Below, piece after piece: positions 60,350 through 64,000 of a stretch of DNA of 64,000 bases; the stretch's first letter is position 1; the number at the start of each line of letters is the position of its first letter. Where the stretch lies: assembly GCF_002968015.1 (NCBI RefSeq), contig NZ_PUIP01000015.1, forward strand, positions 143,409-207,408, given 5' to 3'. The notes below the pieces were generated by a model. The model ran no database searches. It was not told the DNA's origin and was given only the letters and a program-made list of their open reading frames with translations. Position numbers and translations under genes: made by a program. This DNA is from Massilia phosphatilytica (GTDB lineage Bacteria > Pseudomonadota > Gammaproteobacteria > Burkholderiales > Burkholderiaceae_D).

Positions 60350-61093
60350 TTACTTCTTGACGAACCGGATCGCGAACTTGTCGTCCGGCGCGCCCTTCAT
60401 CTCGAAGAACGGCAGCTCGCGCGGGTCGGACGGCGCGCGCAGGTAATCGCTCCTGGCGTCGACCTTGAAGCCGGCCTTCGTCACCTCGTCGACGACCGTG
60501 TCCTCGTCGATGCGGTGCAGCGTCTTCGTCGCCGTGAGGCCGCTGCCTTTCTTGGCCGCGTTGTCGATGATGACGAGGTGGCCGCCCGGTTTCAGCGCGT
60601 CGTACAGCCGCTTGTTCATCGCCGCGCGGTCGGCAGGGGTGTTGGCGATGTCGTGGTACGACATGTTGATCGTGACGAGGTCCAGCGGCGGCGTGCCTTT
60701 CGGGACCGGATCGTTGAAGTCCGCCACGACGGCATGCAGGTTCGGCAGCGTGGCCTGGCCCAGGCGCGCATCCAGCTTGGTGTTCGGCTTGGCGTTCTGG
60801 GCCCAGACTTCGCCCTTGCTGCCCACGGCCGCCGTCAGCAGGGCCGCGGTGGCGCCGCCGCCGGACGACACGTCGAGCACCTTCATGCCCGGTTTCACTT
60901 CGGCGAACGTGAGGAATTCGGCGGATTTGCGGTGTTCGTCGCCCTTGCGGTCGTCGTCGGTGCGGAGCGGGCTGGCGAGGACGGGTTGCCAGTTGTGGCC
61001 GGCCTGGTCGGCGGCGTAAGCGGGAAGGGCGCCTGCCAGCAAGGCGGCCGACAAGGCGAGCAGGATTGGGGCACGGCGGAGCGTCTTATGCAT
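60350..61093 (-). CDS. Exported class I SAM-dependent methyltransferase-like protein
   Basis: A 247-residue protein with a clear signal peptide (ALLAGALPAYAADQ) and a Rossmann methyltransferase domain: MKVLDVSSGGGATAALL (motif I), ADFNDPVPKGTPPLDLVTI and LKPGGHLVIIDNA. A periplasmic location for a SAM enzyme is unusual, although this exported family is widespread in proteobacteria. The acceptor is unknown. Start 61093 has GAAAGGGTCG upstream at a moderate distance. Confidence 0.88.
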   Translation of the reverse strand: MHKTLRRAPILLALSAALLAGALPAYAADQAGHNWQPVLASPLRTDDDRKGDEHRKSAEFLTFAEVKPGMKVLDVSSGGGATAALLTAAVGSKGEVWAQNAKPNTKLDARLGQATLPNLHAVVADFNDPVPKGTPPLDLVTINMSYHDIANTPADRAAMNKRLYDALKPGGHLVIIDNAAKKGSGLTATKTLHRIDEDTVVDEVTKAGFKVDARSDYLRAPSDPRELPFFEMKGAPDDKFAIRFVKK

Positions 61094-61214
61094 GTTATTC
61101 GACCCTTTCTCGATTGGTAACCGGCCGGCGCGGCCGGGGCAACCGGGAACATACTCCAAATCCTTGTCGAGATACACAAGAATCGCATCTGCATGTCCGC
61201 GCCGCCCGGGGACG

Positions 61215-62243
61215 TCAGGGCTGGGCCAGGTCGGCCTCCGTTGTGAATGCGTCGGCGTAGAACTCGTCGGCCGGCAGGCCGCAGCGTTCGACGTAGTCGC
61301 GCCGCGCGGAATCGACCATGATCGGCGCGCCGCACGCATACACCTGGTGGTTCGACAGGTCGGGGATGTCCTGCATGACCGCCGCGTGCACGAAGCCGGT
61401 GCGGCCGGTCCAGGCGTCTTCCGGCAGCGCGTCCGAAATGACCGGCACGTAGTTGAAATGCGGGAGCTCGCGGGCCCACTGCTCGCACAATTCGTGCATG
61501 TACAGGTCCTGCGGGCGGCGTCCGCCCCAGTACAGCGCGACGGGGCGTTCCGACTTCAGGTGGATCATGTGCTCGACGAGCGCCTTGACGGGCGCGAAGC
61601 CGGTGCCCGAGGCGAGCAGCACGATCGGCTTGCCGGACTCCTCGCGCAGGAAGAACGTGCCCAGCGGACCTTCGAAGCGCAGGATGTCGCGCTCCTTCAT
61701 CGTCGAGAAAACGTGGTCCGTGAACACGCCACCCGCCAGGTGCCGGATATGCAGCTCGATGGGGCCGCCCAGCGACGGCGCGCTGGCGATGCTGTAGGCG
61801 CGGCGCTTGCCGTCCTTGAGCATGAACTCGATGTACTGGCCGGCGCGATAGGCGAGGGCTTCGTTGGCCGGCAGTTGCAGCGTGAGGATGGCGACGTCCG
61901 GCGCGGCGCGGCGGATGGCGATGACGCGGGTCGGCATCTTGCGCACGGGGTATTCGCTGCTGCCGCCCACTTCGCGCGCTTCGATCACCACGTCACCTTC
62001 GGGTACCGCGCAGCACATCAGCGCATAGCCCTGCAGCTTCTCCTGCTCGGACAGCGCGCGCGCCTGGTGCGGCTTGTGGTGGATCGTGCCTTCGACGACC
62101 TTGCCCTTGCAGGAACCGCAGGCGCCGTTCTTGCAGCCGTACGGCAGGCCGATGCCGGAGCGGATCGCGGCCGCGAGCACGGTTTCGTCCGCGTCGCAGT
62201 CGTAATGGTGGCCGCTGGGCTGGACAGTGATCTGAAACGTCAT
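61215..62243 (-). CDS. Ferredoxin-type 2Fe-2S/FAD reductase (CDP-6-deoxy-glucoseen reductase-like)
   Basis: A 342-residue electron-transfer protein: plant-type ferredoxin domain (residues 1-95, CKNGACGSCKGK and later CC), FAD domain (RAYSIASAP) and NAD domain (IVLLASGTGFAPVKALVEH). The build is that of AscD/RfbI-like and oxygenase reductases; in Burkholderiales these single-copy chromosomal forms have no proven partner. Start 62243 (MTFQITVQPSG) is divergent from the epimerase gene, with only 11 bp between the two starts. Confidence 0.9.
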   Translation of the reverse strand: MTFQITVQPSGHHYDCDADETVLAAAIRSGIGLPYGCKNGACGSCKGKVVEGTIHHKPHQARALSEQEKLQGYALMCCAVPEGDVVIEAREVGGSSEYPVRKMPTRVIAIRRAAPDVAILTLQLPANEALAYRAGQYIEFMLKDGKRRAYSIASAPSLGGPIELHIRHLAGGVFTDHVFSTMKERDILRFEGPLGTFFLREESGKPIVLLASGTGFAPVKALVEHMIHLKSERPVALYWGGRRPQDLYMHELCEQWARELPHFNYVPVISDALPEDAWTGRTGFVHAAVMQDIPDLSNHQVYACGAPIMVDSARRDYVERCGLPADEFYADAFTTEADLAQP

Positions 62244-62254
62244 ACAATCCTCGA

Positions 62255-63151
62255 ATGGATACAAAAAACAATGTCACAAAAAACAATGTCAGGTTCAACA
62301 AGCCGCGCCTCCTGATCGTGGGCTGCGGCGATGTCGGCATGCGTCTGCTGCCGCTCGTGCGGGAGCGCTTTCGCGTGTTCGCGGTGACAAGCCAGCCGGC
62401 CCGGAGCGCGGAGCTGCGTGCGGCGGGCGCCGTCCCCGTCGTGGCCGACCTCGACCGGCCCGAGACGCTGAAGCGCCTGGCCGGACTGGCGCAGCGGGTC
62501 GTTCATCTTGCGCCGCCGCAGCAGGACGGAGCGGTCGATTTGCGCACGCGCAATTTGACCGCCATTCTACCCGAGGGCGCGCGGGTGGTTTATGTCAGCA
62601 CCACGGGCGTCTACGGCGACCGCGGCGGTGCGGCGACCCCCGAGACGACGCCCGTCGCGCCGCGCAACGCGCGGGCACGGCGCCGCGTGGACGCCGAACG
62701 CGTCCTGCGCGCGTGGGCGGTGGCGAGCGGGGGCAAGGTGGCGATCCTGCGCGCGCCCGGCATCTATGCGCAGGACCGCCTGCCCATCGAACGGCTGCAG
62801 CGCGGCACGCCGGCGCTGGCACCCGCCGATGACGTGTACACGAACCACATCCACGCGGACGACCTGGCCCGCCTGTGCGCGCTGGCGCTGTTCCGCGCGC
62901 GGCCGGGGCGCGTCTACAACGCGTCCGACGACACGCGCATGAAGATGGGCGATTACTTCGATCTCGTGGCCGACGCCTTCAGCCTCGCCCGGCCGCCGCG
63001 GCTGGCGCGCGCGGAGCTGGAGAAGGCCGTGTCGCCCATGCTGCTGTCGTTCATGTCGGAATCGCGCCAGCTGGACAACCGCCGCCTTGGCACGGAACTG
63101 CGCGCACGCCTGCGCTATCCGCATGTCGGCGACGGCATAAGGGCAGCTTAA
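62255..63151 (+). CDS. NAD-dependent epimerase/dehydratase-like protein, YeeZ type
   Basis: A 298-residue atypical SDR: nucleotide motif LLIVGCGDVGMRLL, VVYVSTTGVYGDRGG (Ser/Thr and Tyr of the active site) and NHIHADDLARLC. Function of this family is undefined. The N terminus contains a five-residue duplication (TKNNV-TKNNV) caused by an exact tandem 15-bp repeat at 62261-62290. No Shine-Dalgarno is visible, so the true start may differ. Confidence 0.86.
   Translation: MDTKNNVTKNNVRFNKPRLLIVGCGDVGMRLLPLVRERFRVFAVTSQPARSAELRAAGAVPVVADLDRPETLKRLAGLAQRVVHLAPPQQDGAVDLRTRNLTAILPEGARVVYVSTTGVYGDRGGAATPETTPVAPRNARARRRVDAERVLRAWAVASGGKVAILRAPGIYAQDRLPIERLQRGTPALAPADDVYTNHIHADDLARLCALALFRARPGRVYNASDDTRMKMGDYFDLVADAFSLARPPRLARAELEKAVSPMLLSFMSESRQLDNRRLGTELRARLRYPHVGDGIRAA
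62261..62290 (+). repeat. Exact tandem duplication of 15 bp
   Basis: ACAAAAAACAATGTC occurs twice head to tail. It keeps the reading frame of the YeeZ-like gene and includes a six-base A run in each copy, a substrate for slippage. Confidence 0.95.
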
Positions 63152-63248
63152 GCATTTCGCAACTACTCCATGTATCATTCGGGTACGCCGTAGAGCGACC
63201 ACACAAAGAACTTACATTTCCCGAAACTGGCTGATTTTCCATAACCCG

Positions 63249-63275
63249 CCATGGGTTGTGGGAAATTTCCCATGG
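63249..63275. promoter_or_regulatory. Palindromic operator-like site upstream of the HTH gene
   Basis: TGGGAAATTTCCCA at 63259-63272 is a perfect 14-bp palindrome, nested in CCATGGG (63249-63255) / CCCATGG (63269-63275). It lies 23 bases before the ATG of the small HTH protein and may be its autoregulatory site. Confidence 0.6.
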
Positions 63276-63297
63276 ATGTCACAAGCGAAAGACGAAG

Positions 63298-63564
63298 ATG
63301 CCCATCAGACGCATACCCGATGGCGCCGAATACGACCCGAACCGGGTGCTCGACGCCATCATCAGCAAACTCAAGCTCAAGAACGACGCCGCGCTGTCGC
63401 GCGTGCTGGAAGTGGCGCCGCCCGTGATCAGCAAGATCCGCCACAACACCCTGCCGATTGGCGCCACCATCCTGCTGCGCATGCACGAGGAGTCGGAATT
63501 CAGCATCCGTGAGCTGCGCGCGCTGATGGTGCGGACCGATGGCATGGGTGCCAGCGCGGCCTGA
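63298..63564 (+). CDS. Small helix-turn-helix DNA-binding protein
   Basis: An 88-residue protein. The core LKNDAALSRVLEVAPPVISK with following IRHNTLPIGATILLRMHEE is an XRE/Cro-like helix-turn-helix; nothing follows that would be an effector domain. Start 63298 (MPIRRIPDGAEYDP) is inferred from the palindrome upstream; an earlier TTG would place codons across it. It faces the tandem-repeat protein gene and may regulate it, but this is only positional. Confidence 0.78.
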   Translation: MPIRRIPDGAEYDPNRVLDAIISKLKLKNDAALSRVLEVAPPVISKIRHNTLPIGATILLRMHEESEFSIRELRALMVRTDGMGASAA

Positions 63565-63568
63565 TTCG

Positions 63569-63603
63569 AAAAAAAGATCCGTCCCGGGGTGACGGGACGG
63601 ATC
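63569..63603 (-). terminator. Strong intrinsic terminator of the tandem-repeat protein gene
   Basis: GATCCGTCCCG (63576-63586) and CGGGACGGATC (63593-63603) form a perfect 11-bp stem with a six-base loop. On the minus strand it is followed by seven U (63575-63569). It lies 40 bases after the repeat-protein stop codon. Confidence 0.9.
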
Positions 63604-63642
63604 AGGCTGCGCGGCCAGCGGGATGCGGCCCGCCCGCTTGCC

Positions 63643-64000
63643 TCAGGCGGCCTTGCTTGCCGTGTGCGGACCGGCGCACCATGCGGTACCGGCATTGACC
63701 GTGTCGGCGGCGCGCTTGGTCAGCTTGTCGATGTGCGGTCCGGCACACCATGCGGTGCCGGCGTTGACGGCGTCACCGGCGCGCTGGGTCACCTTGTCGA
63801 TGTGCGGACCGGCGCACCATGCGGTACCGGCATTGATCGTGTCGGCGGCGCGCTTGGTCAGTTTGTCGATGTGAGGGCCGGCGCACCACGCGGTGCCTGC
63901 GTTGATCGAATCCACGGCGCGCTTGGTCAGCTTGTCGATATGCGGACCGGCGCACCATGCGGTGCCGGCGTTGACGGTGTCACCGGCGCGCTGGGTCACT
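63643..64000 (-). CDS. Tandem 23-residue-repeat protein (WCAGPH repeats), 5' end beyond window
   Basis: At least 118 residues on the minus strand, composed of five near-identical 23-residue units with consensus KLTKRAADTVNAGTAWCAGP followed by HID, ending PHTASKAA. Units differ at a few positions (Lys/Gln, Ala/Gly/Val, Thr/Ser/Ala, Val/Ile). Each has one Trp-Cys pair, one His and an Asn-Ala-Gly. The frame is open at the edge, where repeat sequence continues, so the gene starts outside. I do not recognise a family. It looks like a multicore precursor peptide or a repetitive metal- or surface-binding protein. A strong terminator follows. Confidence 0.8.
   Translation of the reverse strand, partial: VTQRAGDTVNAGTAWCAGPHIDKLTKRAVDSINAGTAWCAGPHIDKLTKRAADTINAGTAWCAGPHIDKVTQRAGDAVNAGTAWCAGPHIDKLTKRAADTVNAGTAWCAGPHTASKAA

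Noticed and set aside
63643..64000. 69-bp direct repeats considered as a CRISPR array or noncoding satellite
   Set aside because: Repeats are contiguous without unique spacers and keep one open frame with conservative amino-acid changes, so they are coding.

Overview
The window is high-GC DNA with dense, uniformly bacterial gene organisation: ATGA overlaps, GGAG-type ribosome binding sites, TonB-dependent uptake, NodT-type efflux and a LemA/TPM cluster. Gene content and protein style fit a betaproteobacterium of the Oxalobacteraceae, most likely Massilia or a close relative. That assignment is an inference from gene style, not from a marker gene. I saw no rRNA, tRNA, CRISPR array, phage or insertion sequence.

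1-16.8 kb is an L-arabinose/arabinan utilisation island. It runs from the end of a sugar-dehydrogenase-like SDR through a four-gene exported hydrolase operon (GH51, two GH43, GH127). After a reverse-strand rsgA comes a complete CUT2 importer of the YtfQ-YtfR-YtfT-YjfF (GafABCD) type, which in characterised members takes up furanose sugars. A further exported GH43, a GbpR-like LysR regulator, an FAH-fold hydrolase and a 2-hydroxyacid dehydrogenase follow. Together they describe debranching and cleavage of arabinan outside the cytoplasm, import of L-arabinofuranose and oxidative sugar-acid catabolism.

16.8-27.2 kb holds a lower-GC gene of unknown function, a MarR-controlled EmrAB/NodT-type efflux operon with a long palindromic operator, a cluster of GGGGTCAGA repeats that has become the 3' end of an asparaginase gene, a small secreted protein, a pirin and an exported M20 peptidase.

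27.2-35.5 kb is a galactose locus: galT, a degenerate M24-fold protein, galK, a cytoplasmic GH2 enzyme and then an 872-residue fusion of a glycosyltransferase with a UDP-galactopyranose-mutase-like flavoprotein. This suggests a route from galactose to UDP-galactofuranose and its transfer.

35.5-44.9 kb is mixed: a Gly/Ser-rich lipoprotein, a VanZ-like protein, a small zinc-motif protein behind a candidate small RNA or attenuator, an SDR, a LemA plus three-TPM-protein cluster containing a recent duplication, pyrF, an MFS exporter and sbcB.

45-61 kb is signalling and envelope: a cyclic-nucleotide-domain diguanylate cyclase, then a tightly overlapping operon (GGDEF/EAL protein, TPR histidine kinase, REC-histidine kinase, NarL-type regulator, acyltransferase), a TonB-dependent receptor divergent from a BtuF-like protein, a second acyltransferase, an HPF-like protein, a DUF1345 protein, an MFS transporter and an exported methyltransferase. 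An approximately 80-bp intergenic element occurs twice here.

61-64 kb has a ferredoxin-type reductase, a YeeZ-like epimerase, a small HTH protein with a palindromic operator and, running off the right edge, a protein made of 23-residue repeats each with one Trp-Cys pair. That repeat protein is the best candidate for an undescribed system in the window.
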